From Lysobacter arvi (lineage in GTDB: Bacteria; Pseudomonadota; Gammaproteobacteria; Xanthomonadales; Xanthomonadaceae), in contig JARUHG010000002.1 in the NCBI GenBank assembly GCA_031216755.1, forward strand, positions 124,001 through 188,000: DNA of 64,000 nucleotides. Reading direction: 5' to 3'. A program made the translations under genes and the position numbers. The notes beneath the pieces were generated by a model. It had not been told where the DNA came from. It ran no database searches and worked only from the letters and a program-made list of their open reading frames with translations. Shown here piece after piece: positions 17,653 to 27,385 of this stretch. Position 1 is the stretch's first letter, and the number at the start of each line of letters is the position of its first letter.

Positions 17653-18653
17653 ACGAACGCCTCGGCCTTGGCGGCGAGCTGGATCGTGCCGGCGTCGGCC
17701 ATCTTGCGCACCAGCGACAGGATTTCCTTCTGCGCCGCCTCCACTTCAGCCAGCCGCACCGGGCCGCGCGCTTCCATGTCCTCGACGAGGATTTCGGCCG
17801 CGCGCTGCGACATGTTGGAGGTGATCTTCTCGCGCACCTTCGCTTCGGCGCCGCGCAGCGCGACGGACAGCTTGTCGTTGGGCACTTCGCGCAGGATCGC
17901 CTGCATCGCGCGGTCGTCGATGTCGGCGAGGTTGTCGAACACGAACATCAGGTCGCGGATGCGCACGCCAAGTTCGTTGTCGACTTCGCCGATCGCGCCC
18001 AGGATCTGTTCGTCCTGGCCGGAATCCATGAAGTTGAGGATGTTCGCCGCCACCTTCACGCCGCCGACCGAGGACGACTTGAGGTTCTGCGCGCCGGCGA
18101 ACTGGCGCGCCATGACGTCGTTGAGTTCATTCAGCGCGTTGGGCGGGATGCCGTCGAGCGTGGCGATGCGCAGCAGCACGTCGGCGCGCACGCGGTCGGG
18201 CAGGCACTTGAGCGCTTCGGCGGCCTGGTCGCTTTCCAGGTGCGCCATCACGATCGCGATGATCTGCGGGTGTTCGTTGCGCACCAGGTCGGCGATCGCG
18301 CGCGGCTCCATCCACTTGAGCGTGTCCAGCCCGGACGTGTTGCGCCCCAGCAGGATGCGGTCGATCAGGCCGCTCGCGCGCTCCTCGCCCAGCGCCTGCA
18401 CCAGCACGGCGCGCACGTATTCGTCGGCACCGGCGCCCAGTCCGCTGGGCTGCGCCAGCGTGTCGACGAACTGGTCGATCACCTTGCCCACGGCATCGCG
18501 CGACACGCCGCTGACGGAGGTCATCGCCACGCCGAGCTTCTGCACTTCCTTGGCGCTCATGTGCTTGAGCACCTCGGCGGCCTGCTGCTCGCCCAGCGAA
18601 AGCAGTACCACCGCGGCACGCTGCACGCCACTCAGTCCGGTCGTATCAGGCAT
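17649..18653 (-). CDS. fliG: FliG, flagellar rotor/switch protein
   Basis: Rotor protein that meets the stator and sets torque direction, 334 residues. It shows the N-terminal FliF-binding domain (GVQRAAVVLLSLGEQQAAEVLKHM), the middle domain with the conserved EHPQ (residues NEHPQIIAIVMAHL), and the C-terminal torque helix (LMFVFDNLADIDDRAMQAILREV) with its charged residues. The start overlaps the end of fliF by 8 bases; it is coupled to fliH downstream. Confidence 0.97.
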   Translation of the reverse strand: MPDTTGLSGVQRAAVVLLSLGEQQAAEVLKHMSAKEVQKLGVAMTSVSGVSRDAVGKVIDQFVDTLAQPSGLGAGADEYVRAVLVQALGEERASGLIDRILLGRNTSGLDTLKWMEPRAIADLVRNEHPQIIAIVMAHLESDQAAEALKCLPDRVRADVLLRIATLDGIPPNALNELNDVMARQFAGAQNLKSSSVGGVKVAANILNFMDSGQDEQILGAIGEVDNELGVRIRDLMFVFDNLADIDDRAMQAILREVPNDKLSVALRGAEAKVREKITSNMSQRAAEILVEDMEARGPVRLAEVEAAQKEILSLVRKMADAGTIQLAAKAEAFV

Positions 18654-20340
18654 CGGATTCCACCCACTCGCGAACCACCTGCGCCACGCGCTTGGAGTCG
18701 TTGCTCACCGCCGCGCGCGCCACTTCCAGTTTGTCGTCGAAGCTCATCGTGCCCGGCGGCAGGGCCGGCGGCGGCGCGTCCTGCGCGGGCGCCGACAGCG
18801 CGACGGGGATTTCCTCGTCCTCCACCGGCACGACGGTGGCTTCGGCCAGCTGCTTCCTGTTCTTCTTCGGCTCGGGCTTGTGGCCCATCAACTGGCGGAA
18901 CATCGGCCGCAGCACGAACAGGATCAGCGCAATCACCGCCAGGCCGCCGACGACGATGCGCAGGAATTCCATCGCACGCGGGTGTTCCCACAGCGGCGCA
19001 TTCTCGTCCTCGCCCTGCGAGGCGACGTCGCGGGCGAACGGCGCGTTGACCACCGATACCGCGTCGCCGCGCTGCTGGTCGAACCCGATGGCCTGCTGCA
19101 CCAGCGACTCGATGCGCTTGAGTTCGGCATCGTTGAGCGCGCGCAGCACCGGCTTGCCGTCCTTGCCGGCGGAGGCGGGCACGTTGTCCACCAGCACCGC
19201 GGCGGTGACGCGACGCACGCGACCCGGACCCTGGCGCGTGTGCGTCAGCGTGCGGTCGATTTCGTAATTGCGCACCGAGCTGCGCGAGGACGGTCCGGTG
19301 GACTCGGCCTGCGGCTGCGCCGCGGGCTGCGCGGCGGCGGTGGCGTTGGGCGCGTTCGCGGCATTGGCCGGCGGCGCGGCGGCCGGCGTGTTGCTGACGC
19401 TGCCCGGCACGCCCTGCGGCGCGTTGCCGCCGCCGGCGCTGGATTCGGACAGCTGCTCGCTGCGGATCATCGGCTGCTGCGGCCCGTAGACCTCGCGCGC
19501 TTCCTCGGTCTGCGCGAAATCCATGTCGACGCTGACCTGCGCGCTGACGCGGCCGTTGCCGGTCATCGGTTCGAGCAGTTCGTGGATGCGCTGGACGTAG
19601 GTCGCTTCCAGCCGATGCTGCTGGTCGAACTGCTTGGCGCTGATGGCCGCATCCGAATCCGGATCGACGTTCGACAGCATGCGGCCGTACTGGTCGACCA
19701 CGGTCACGCGCTCCGGCGGCAGGCCGGGAATGCTCGAGGCGACCAGGTGGACGATGGCGTCGACCTGGCCCTGTTCGAGCGCCGCCCCGCTGTGCAATTG
19801 CAGGACGACCGATGCGCTGGCCGGTTCCTTCTGCCGCGTGAACGCCGAGGGCTTGGGCATCGCCAGGTGCACGCGCGCTTCGCGCACGGGACGCAGGTTG
19901 GCGATGGTGCGGGCGAGTTCGGATTCCAGCGCGTGCTGGTAGCGCGCGTTCTCGATGAACTGGCTGGTGCCGAAGCCCTGGTCGCCCTTGATGGCGTCGA
20001 AGCCCGCGTCCGTCTTCGCCGGGAGTCCGGCGGCGGCGAGCGCGAGCTTGGCGTTGCCCAACTGGTCCTGCGGAACGGCCAGCGCGCCGGAACCCGGATC
20101 GATGCGGAACGGGATCTGCGCGGTGCTCAACAGCTCCGACGCTTCGCTGGTCGACTTCGGATCGAGCCCGGCGAACACCGGCACGTAGTCGGGCTTCTGC
20201 GTCCAGAAGAACATCCACAGGCCCAGCGCGATGACCGCGGCCACCAGCGCGAACAGCCCCAGCTGCCGCACGACCGGGATGTCCTGCAGCCCGCGCAGCT
20301 CGCGCAGCTTGGTTTGGTTGGGGAGCGTGATGACGGCCAT
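18646..20340 (-). CDS. fliF: FliF, MS-ring protein
   Basis: Forms the inner-membrane MS ring on which the rotor and export gate are built, 564 residues. An N-terminal transmembrane helix (LGLFALVAAVIALGLWMFFW, about residues 27-46) and a C-terminal one (FLRIVVGGLAVIALILFVL) flank a large periplasmic region. The ring-building motif FGTSQFIENARYQHALESELARTI and the FliG-binding C-terminal tail are present. FliF follows fliE with a G-rich repeat pair between them. Confidence 0.97.
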   Translation of the reverse strand: MAVITLPNQTKLRELRGLQDIPVVRQLGLFALVAAVIALGLWMFFWTQKPDYVPVFAGLDPKSTSEASELLSTAQIPFRIDPGSGALAVPQDQLGNAKLALAAAGLPAKTDAGFDAIKGDQGFGTSQFIENARYQHALESELARTIANLRPVREARVHLAMPKPSAFTRQKEPASASVVLQLHSGAALEQGQVDAIVHLVASSIPGLPPERVTVVDQYGRMLSNVDPDSDAAISAKQFDQQHRLEATYVQRIHELLEPMTGNGRVSAQVSVDMDFAQTEEAREVYGPQQPMIRSEQLSESSAGGGNAPQGVPGSVSNTPAAAPPANAANAPNATAAAQPAAQPQAESTGPSSRSSVRNYEIDRTLTHTRQGPGRVRRVTAAVLVDNVPASAGKDGKPVLRALNDAELKRIESLVQQAIGFDQQRGDAVSVVNAPFARDVASQGEDENAPLWEHPRAMEFLRIVVGGLAVIALILFVLRPMFRQLMGHKPEPKKNRKQLAEATVVPVEDEEIPVALSAPAQDAPPPALPPGTMSFDDKLEVARAAVSNDSKRVAQVVREWVESDA

Positions 20341-20380
20341 GGTGGAAGTGGGATTTCGGCAGCGGGAGGGTGGGCTGTTT

Positions 20381-20481
20381 CGGGACCGGAACCCCGGGAC
20401 CGGGGACCCGGGAAAAGCAAGATCAACATCACTTCAACAACCGGCTCTCACGGGTCCCCGGTCCCGGGCCCCGCGTCCCGG
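20381..20481. repeat. G-rich inverted repeat pair, copy 3 (fliF-fliE gap)
   Basis: GGGACCGGAACCCCGGGACC at the left faces GGTCCCCGGTCCCGGGCC at the right across an A-rich spacer (AAAAGCAAGATCAAC). Between fliE and fliF on the coding strand it would form a strong mRNA hairpin. Confidence 0.8.
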
Positions 20482-20482
20482 C

Positions 20483-20854
20483 TTAAACCGGCATGTTCAT
20501 GACGTCCTGGTACGCCTGCACCAGGCGGTTGCGTACTTCGACCGTGGCGCGGAAGGCGACCTGCGACTGCTGCATGGCGACCATGACGCGGGCGAGGTCG
20601 GCGCGCGGATCGCCCAGTTCGAACGCCTGCTGCAGCGCGCCGCTGGTGTTCTGCGCACGGCTGACGCTGTCGATGGCGTTGTTGAGCGTCTGCTGGAATC
20701 CCGGCGCGCCCGCGCCGCCGACACCTCCCGCCGCACCCGCGCCCGGGGCGAGCGCCGACGGGGCGATGGCGTTGCCCGGCGCGGCGTCCGGCCCGCGCAT
20801 GCGCATTTCGTGCGCGCGGATCTGGGACAGGATGGAAGAGATGGCGTCGGTCAT
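20483..20854 (-). CDS. fliE: FliE, MS-ring/rod junction protein
   Basis: Small rod-adapter protein of 123 residues and the first gene of the fliEFGHIJK run. The conserved C-terminal region (DPRADLARVMVAMQQSQVAFRATVEVRNRLVQAYQDVMNM) identifies it. The N-terminal third has a Gly/Ala/Pro-rich insertion. A perfect sigma-54 promoter lies 42 bases upstream of the ATG, consistent with FleQ/sigma-54 control. Confidence 0.96.
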   Translation of the reverse strand: MTDAISSILSQIRAHEMRMRGPDAAPGNAIAPSALAPGAGAAGGVGGAGAPGFQQTLNNAIDSVSRAQNTSGALQQAFELGDPRADLARVMVAMQQSQVAFRATVEVRNRLVQAYQDVMNMPV

Positions 20855-20896
20855 GGTCCGTGGCGTGGTACGTCAGGGTCGTCCTGCGAGGTACAG

Positions 20897-20911
20897 GCAA
20901 GCGGCGTGCCA
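20897..20911 (-). promoter_or_regulatory. Sigma-54 (-24/-12) promoter of fliE
   Basis: Read on the minus strand, TGGCACG-CCGC-TTGC matches the -24/-12 consensus at every fixed base (TGGCACG-N4-TTGC). Transcription would start about 12 bases downstream, giving a leader of roughly 30 bases before the fliE ATG. rpoN and fleQ lie just upstream in the same cluster. Confidence 0.9.
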
Positions 20912-20974
20912 CGGTGGATGAACGGGTTATTGGCGCGCGCCTGTGTCGCGCTGCGTCGCAAATCCGTCGCGGTG

Positions 20975-21598
20975 CTCTGAGCCCCTCTCCCATCGGGAGA
21001 GGGGGTGGGGTGAGGGGTAACGGAGCCTCAGCAGTGAACGGTCATTGCCGACCAGTGCAGCGGTGTTGCCTGCTCAACGCTGCCGTAAAACCCTACAGAG
21101 CAAATGGATTCCAGCTTTCGCTGGAATGACGGTGATGTGGTTCTCCATGCAAGGAGTGCCCGTGCATTCCAGGCCTGGGTTCCGGCCTTCGCTGGGATGA
21201 GGGTGTCTTCAAGCCCCTCTCCCATCGGCGACCGCAGGGAGTGCAGAGCTGAGAGGGATTGGGGTGAGGGGTAACGGAGCCTCAGCAGTGAACGGTCATT
21301 GCCGACCAGTGCAGCGGTGTTGCCTGTTCAACGCTGCCGTAACCCTACAGAGCAAATGGATTCCAGCTTTCGCTGGAATGACGACGACGTGGTTCGCCGC
21401 CGTCGGAGTGCCCAAACACCACAGGCCTGGGTCCCGGCCTTCGCCGGGATGACGACGAGGTGGTTCGCCGCCGTCGGAGTGCCCAAACACCACAGGCCTG
21501 GGTCCCGGCCTTCGCCGGGATGACGACGACGTGGTTCGCCGCCGTCGAAGTGCCCAAACACTACAGGCCTGGGTCCCGGCCTTCGCCGGGATGACGTT
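20975..21598. repeat. Composite repeat array between fliE and fleQ
   Basis: No gene is visible in this gap. A block of about 150 bp (a CCTCTCCC-family unit, then a unique stretch AACGGAGCCTCAGCAGTG, then a GTCATTCC-family unit) occurs twice, near 20980 and 21212. It is followed by a 71-bp unit repeated in tandem: the motif CAGGCCTGGG recurs at 21422, 21493 and 21564, exactly 71 bases apart. Confidence 0.85.
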
Positions 21599-21675
21599 TG
21601 GGACGCGCGCGCCGAACCGTCCGCCCCCCGATCACGAACCCCCGCTGCGAGCGCTACCACCGCCCGCCGAAAAAA

Positions 21676-23144
<1,469 letters not shown>

Positions 23145-23148
<4 letters not shown>

Positions 23149-23528
23149 GGGGTGTCTTCCGAAGCCAGGCGCTCCAGCAGCGGGAGCACGTCCTGGATGT
23201 AGGCAAGCTTGCTGACGAAGGCGTCGGCGCCGGCGCGCAGGGCGTGCTCGCGGTGCTCGGTGTCGTCGAAATGGCTGGCGATGACGATGTAGGGCAGCGG
23301 TTCGTCCTGCGCCTTGATCAGGCGCGCGGCCTGCAGCCCGCCCATTTCCGGCATCGCCATGTCCATCAGCACCACGTCCGGGCGCAGCGTTTCGCACTGG
23401 GTGATGGCTTCGATGCCGTTGCCCGCGGTGCCGACGACGTTCGCCCACGGCTGCTTGCGCAGGTGGCGGATGGCCGCGCTGATGAAGCCCGGGTGGTCGT
23501 CGACGATGAGGATCTTCAGTTCGCGCAT
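23145..23528 (-). CDS. Orphan single-domain response regulator between rpoN and fleQ
   Basis: Stand-alone receiver domain of 127 residues with no output domain. Asp10, Asp11, phospho-acceptor Asp56 (VVLMDMAMPEMGG), Ser85 and Lys107 are present, so it should accept a phosphoryl group. The start MRELKILIVDDHPG was chosen because longer readings run into the rpoN end. It begins 1 base after rpoN and overlaps fleQ by ATGA, so the three are co-transcribed. A role in tuning FleQ or sigma-54 output is an inference from position only. Its histidine kinase is unknown. Confidence 0.9.
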
Positions 23529-23529
23529 G

Positions 23530-24915
23530 TCAGCTGGCCTTGGCGAGGGCGGCCGGACGGCGGCGCTGGCGCGCCGGCGCGATGGCCAGCTGGTCACGGT
23601 ACTTGGCGACGGTGCGGCGCGCCACGCGCACGCCCTGGCGGGCGAGCAGGCCGGCGATGGTGTCGTCGGCCAGCGGCGCGTGCGCCGGCTCGGCGTCGAT
23701 CAGGCGCTTGACCATCGCCTTCACGGCGCTGCCGGACACCTCGGCGCCGTCCAGGCGCACGGCGAACAGGCGCTTGAGCTCGATCGTCCCGCGCGGCGTC
23801 TGCAGGTACTTGCCGCTGGTGATGCGCGAGACGGTGGATTCGTGCATGCCGATCGCATCGGCCACTTCGCGCAGCGTCAGCGGGGCGATGGCTTCCTCGC
23901 CGCGCTCCAGGAAGGCGCGCTGGCGTTCGACCAGCACCTGCGTGGTGCGCAGCAGCGTGTCGTTGCGCATCGCCACGCCGCGCACGAGCCAGCGCGCTTC
24001 GTCGAGCAGGCCGCGCAGCGCGGACACGTCGCCCGGGGCATCGGCCAGGGCGCGTTCGCAATGTGGCGCGAGGCGCAGGCGCGGCGCGGTGCGGCCGTTG
24101 AGCGCGACATGCCAGCGGCCGTCGGCGCGCCAGGCGACGACGTCGGGCACCACGATGTCGCGCTCGTCGGCGGCGGCGTCGGCGATGGGATGCGCGCGCA
24201 GCGTCAGGATCAGCGCGACGGCGGCGCGCACGGCCTCGGCGTCGGCCTTCAGTGCCTTGGCGAGCGCCGCTTCGTCGTGCATCGCCAGCAGGTCGATGTG
24301 CTCGCGCAGGATGCGCGCGGCGAGCGTGCGGGCGGCGGATTCGGGCTGCAACGAGAGCTGCGCGTGCAGGCATTCGGCGGCGTCGCGCGCGGCCACGCCC
24401 GGCCATTCGCCGTGGAGCAGGCGCTGGCGGACGATTTCCAGTTCCGTGGCATCGACGTTGCAGGAGCCGGCACCGAGCAGGTGCAGTTCGTCGAGCGGCG
24501 CTTCCAGGTAGCCGCGGTCGTCGCACTGGTCCAGCCACCACGCGGCCAGCGCGACGTCGCGTGCGTTCCACTGCAGCGAGAGCGACTGCAGCAGGCGCAC
24601 GCGCGGATCGCTCGATTCCCCGTCGGCGATCCGCGCGGCCGCGTCGTCGTCGAACTCGCCGCCGCCGTTGCCGCCGGACAGGAAGGACGGCTCCGGAAGC
24701 TCGTCCCACGCGGCGGTTTCCTGCTGCGGATCGGTCGCCGAGTCGACCCCCTCGTCCTCGGCTTCGTCCGCCTCGAGCAGCGGGTTGCGCTCCAGCGCCT
24801 GGCGGAGCTCGAGTTCGAGCTGCGGCGCGGTGAGCTGCAACAGGCGGATCGACTGCAGCAGTTGCGGCGTCAGGTTGACGCCGAGTCCGAGCTTCGGACT
24901 CAAGGTAGCTTTCAC
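23530..24915 (-). CDS. rpoN: RpoN, sigma-54 factor
   Basis: Sigma-54 of 461 residues. Region I is Gln/Leu-rich (LTPQLLQSIRLLQLTAPQLELEL) and binds the activators. The core-binding and DNA-binding parts follow, with the helix-turn-helix LREVADAIGMHESTVSRITSGKYL and the RpoN box as ARRTVAKYRDQL near the C-terminus; the usual box reads ARRTVAKYRE, so one residue differs. An acidic region II (ADEAEDEGVDS) is present. As part of the flagellar cluster it may be a second, flagellum-dedicated rpoN copy, as in Xanthomonas (inference). Confidence 0.95.
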   Translation of the reverse strand: MKATLSPKLGLGVNLTPQLLQSIRLLQLTAPQLELELRQALERNPLLEADEAEDEGVDSATDPQQETAAWDELPEPSFLSGGNGGGEFDDDAAARIADGESSDPRVRLLQSLSLQWNARDVALAAWWLDQCDDRGYLEAPLDELHLLGAGSCNVDATELEIVRQRLLHGEWPGVAARDAAECLHAQLSLQPESAARTLAARILREHIDLLAMHDEAALAKALKADAEAVRAAVALILTLRAHPIADAAADERDIVVPDVVAWRADGRWHVALNGRTAPRLRLAPHCERALADAPGDVSALRGLLDEARWLVRGVAMRNDTLLRTTQVLVERQRAFLERGEEAIAPLTLREVADAIGMHESTVSRITSGKYLQTPRGTIELKRLFAVRLDGAEVSGSAVKAMVKRLIDAEPAHAPLADDTIAGLLARQGVRVARRTVAKYRDQLAIAPARQRRRPAALAKAS

Positions 24916-25288
24916 GGTTGTGTCCCCATCCGCCGGAACCGGCGGCCACGGACGTCATCGTGATGTGAAGGTGACGGCAAACGAATCGGGGGAATCCCGG
25001 ACAGGTTTCGGGGCAAACCTGTCGTCTTGTAAGGGCCGCCCTTACTTTGCGACGTGATCCTGACTGGGCCTGTGCGCCTGCGTCAGGCAGTGACGCGGAT
25101 GGGCACGGAGATGGCCGTCACAATTGGGGTTTGTGACGGCGGATTGGCGCGAGGGGTGCGTCGGGTTCGTGACGTTGCGGGGGGTGTTGCAAGGGGTGGG
25201 CCAGAAGGGCTTCTGGCCTTGCGTTGCCTGATGCCGTTGGTTTTGCCGTTGCTGTTGCCTTTGCTGTGGCTGTGGCTGTGGCGGTGCC
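24916..25288. other. Gap upstream of rpoN: no gene; low-complexity tract
   Basis: No credible gene, tRNA or sigma-54 site seen. Bases of about 25230-25285 are a low-complexity tract (TTGCTGTTGCCTTTGCTG, GTGGCTGTGGCTGTGG) that borders the large palindrome to its right. A reading frame here would encode only a Leu/Trp run from this tract. Confidence 0.6.
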
Positions 25289-25795
25289 CAGCGACTTAAA
25301 GCGAGCCGAGCACCACAGCTGGAAAGGGGACGAAGAGCCGCGCACTGTTTGAGCGGAGCGTAGCGCAGCGAGTTTGCGCGGCGGCCCCTTTCCGGCGAGG
25401 AGCGCAGGGGACCGGCGTCGCGCAGCGGCGCCGGCTCGCGTCAGGAGCGGATGGTTTTGGTTACTTTTGCCGAAACAAAAGTAACCCGCTCGCTTGCGAG
25501 CGGAAGCTTTGCACTTGCTTGAGTGCTTCTAAAGCTTCGCTTCTACTGCTTCGCAGACCAGCAAAAGAAACAATCACGAGCAACAGCTTCCGCCCTGAAG
25601 GGCGGGTTACTTTTGTCTTGGCAAAAGTAACCAAAACCGTTCGCTCCTGACGCGAGCCGCCGCTACGCGGCGGTGCCCTGTGCTCCTCGCCGGAAAAGGG
25701 ACGTCGCCCGAACTCGCTCCGCTGCGCTTCGCTCAGACAGCGGGCGACTCTTCGCCCTTTTCCGACTGCGGTGCTCGGCTCGCTTTAAGTCGCTG
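25289..25795. repeat. About 500-bp imperfect palindrome with GGTTACTTTTG hairpins
   Basis: The outer arms are near-perfect: CAGCGACTTAAAGCGAGCC at the left and GGCTCGCTTTAAGTCGCTG at the right. Inside, each half contains a smaller hairpin GGTTACTTTTG...CAAAAGTAACC (25459-25486 and 25605-25632). Other matched segments include GAGCGGAGCGTAGCGCAGCG against CGCTGCGCTTCGCTC. No transposase is present. It resembles a non-coding repeat element known from Xanthomonadaceae genomes (recalled, not searched). Confidence 0.8.
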
Positions 25796-25831
25796 ATCAA
25801 GATCAACGGCAGGAACAACAGCCACGACAAC

Positions 25832-25896
25832 AGCCAAAGCCAAAGCCAAAGCCAAAGCCAAAGCCAAAGCCAAAGCCAAAGCCGAAGCCGAAGCCG
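25832..25896 (+). repeat. Hexanucleotide tandem repeat (AGCCAA)n
   Basis: About eleven uninterrupted six-base units, AGCCAA changing to AGCCGA in the last units. It borders the large palindrome on its right, opposite the G/T-rich tract on the left. Confidence 0.9.
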
Positions 25897-25910
25897 GGGC
25901 GACGGCTTTG

Positions 25911-26445
25911 AGCCCCTCTCCCATCGGCGACCGCAGGGAATGCAGAGCTGAGAGGGGGAGGGGTTGGGGGGAGGGGTAACGAAGCCATCGGCGATGAACG
26001 GCCCTTGCGCACAACGCTGCGCAGTGGCTTCTCGACCCGGACGTCAAGGCAAATGGATTCCAGCTTTCGCTGGAATGACGGCTCTTGGGCCTCTCCCATC
26101 GGCGACCGCAGGGAATGCAGAGCTGAGAGGGGTTGGGGTGAGGGGTAACGAAGCGTCAGCGGTGAAAGGCCGGTGCCGAACAGCGCTGCGCGGTGGCTTC
26201 TCGACCCGGACGCAAAGGCAAAGTGGATTCCAGCTTTCGCTGGAATGACGGCTCTTGGGCCCTCTCCCATCGGGGACCGCAGGGAGTGCAGAGCTGAGAG
26301 GGGTGGGGCGAGGACCCGGATGCAAAGGCAAAGTGGATTCCAGCTTTCGCTGGAATGACGGCTCATGCCGCACAGCGCTGCGCCGTGCTTCCCGACCCGG
26401 ACGCAAAGGCAAATGGATTCCGGCTTTCGCTGGAATGACGGCGGT
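25911..26445. repeat. Composite REP array upstream of the hexamer/palindrome region
   Basis: A unit of about 171-175 bp recurs: CCTCTCCC-family element with expanded loop, a short spacer containing TTCTCGACCCGGACG, and a GTCATTCC-family element (GGATTCCAGCTTTCGCTGG). Starts at about 25915, 26090 and 26261; the third is shortened. An extra GTCATTCC-family copy ends near 26442. No gene is seen in this stretch. Confidence 0.85.
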
Positions 26446-26510
26446 GTGGTTCACCGTAAAGGAGTGCCCGCGCTCCAGTACCGGACGACAGGCCCGAAGC
26501 AGGCCCCGGC

Positions 26511-27140
26511 TCAGCCCGCCGGCCGATCGTGCAATCGCATCGCCATGCGCAGCAGTTCGATGGCGTTGCGGCAGCCCAGGGTGGCCATGATGCGGGCGCG
26601 GTGGGTTTCCACGGTCTTGACGCTGATCCCGAGGTCGGCAGCGATCTGCTTGCTGGTGCGGCCGGCGCCCAGGGCGGCGAGGATCTCGCGCTGGCGCGGG
26701 GGCAGGGCGTCCACGCCTTCCTCGCTGCGCGGGCGCGCGAACAGTTGCGGCGCCGAGACCTGCGGACTGAGGTAGGTGCGGCCCGCGGCGGCGGCACGGA
26801 TGGCGATCTCCAGTTCCGCCGGCGCGGCTTCCTTGACGACGAATCCGTTGGCGCCGCGCGCGAGCGCCTCGCGCACGTGGGTCGGGTCGTCGTGCATGGA
26901 CATCACCACGACGCGGCAGTCGGGGTGGTCGCGGCGAAGTTCCACCAGCGCCTCGAAGCCGCTGCGGCCGGGCATGGAAAGGTCGAGCAGGACGATGTCC
27001 GGGCGGTGCTGGCGCGAGCCGACGACGGCCTGGTCCGCGTTGGCGGCTTCGGCCACGACCTCGATGTCGGCGAACGACTCCAGCAGCCGGCGTAGTCCCG
27101 CCCGCACCAGTGTGTGGTCGTCGCAGATCAGTACGCGCAA
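26511..27140 (-). CDS. LuxR/NarL-type response regulator
   Basis: Two-domain regulator of 209 residues: receiver (LRVLICDDHTLVRAGLRRLL, phospho-acceptor in DIVLLDLSMPGRSG, Lys in GFVVKEAAP) followed by a LuxR-type helix-turn-helix (LPPRQREILAALGAGRTSKQIAADLGISVKTVETHRARIM). The start is uncertain. The TTG before RVLICDD gives the usual family length; a GTG 90 bases upstream would add 30 residues with no family resemblance. It sits between the PilZ gene and rpoN in a flagellar cluster, suggesting a motility or surface-related role, but its kinase is not adjacent. Confidence 0.88.
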   Translation of the reverse strand: MRVLICDDHTLVRAGLRRLLESFADIEVVAEAANADQAVVGSRQHRPDIVLLDLSMPGRSGFEALVELRRDHPDCRVVVMSMHDDPTHVREALARGANGFVVKEAAPAELEIAIRAAAAGRTYLSPQVSAPQLFARPRSEEGVDALPPRQREILAALGAGRTSKQIAADLGISVKTVETHRARIMATLGCRNAIELLRMAMRLHDRPAG

Positions 27141-27385
27141 CAGCCCCGAGCCCAACTCCGTTCCCCAAAAAGCGTCAACTCTCCGTCGTCGCACCTTAGC
27201 CGAGGTGACGCGGAGGGACCAATTGTTCACTTCGGGAATGTGACGGGTCCGACAAATGTTTCACCGTGCGCCCGGGTACTGGACGCAGCGGCAGGGGCCG
27301 TTCTGATGGGCACGTCCCATTTATTTTCGGCGATTCCCGCGGAGCGCGCGGCGCGCGTTTTGTTCCACGCGACGGCCCGGCGTGG

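Noticed and set aside
15412-20502. A 1696-codon open frame on the plus strand across fliI, fliH, fliG and fliF
   Set aside because: It is antisense to well-recognised genes, Arg/His/Ala-rich, and has no domain; it is an artefact of high GC codon use.
23530-24915. rpoN as a non-functional copy because the RpoN box ends in D instead of E
   Set aside because: Asp for Glu is conservative and every other region is intact; several good -24/-12 sites in the window imply an active sigma-54.
25054-25299. An 81-codon frame near rpoN ending in a Leu/Trp run
   Set aside because: The hydrophobic run is just the translated low-complexity tract; no ribosome site or family resemblance.
25289-25795. Insertion sequence, because of long inverted repeats
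   Set aside because: No transposase frame inside and the arms meet in the middle; more like a palindromic non-coding element.
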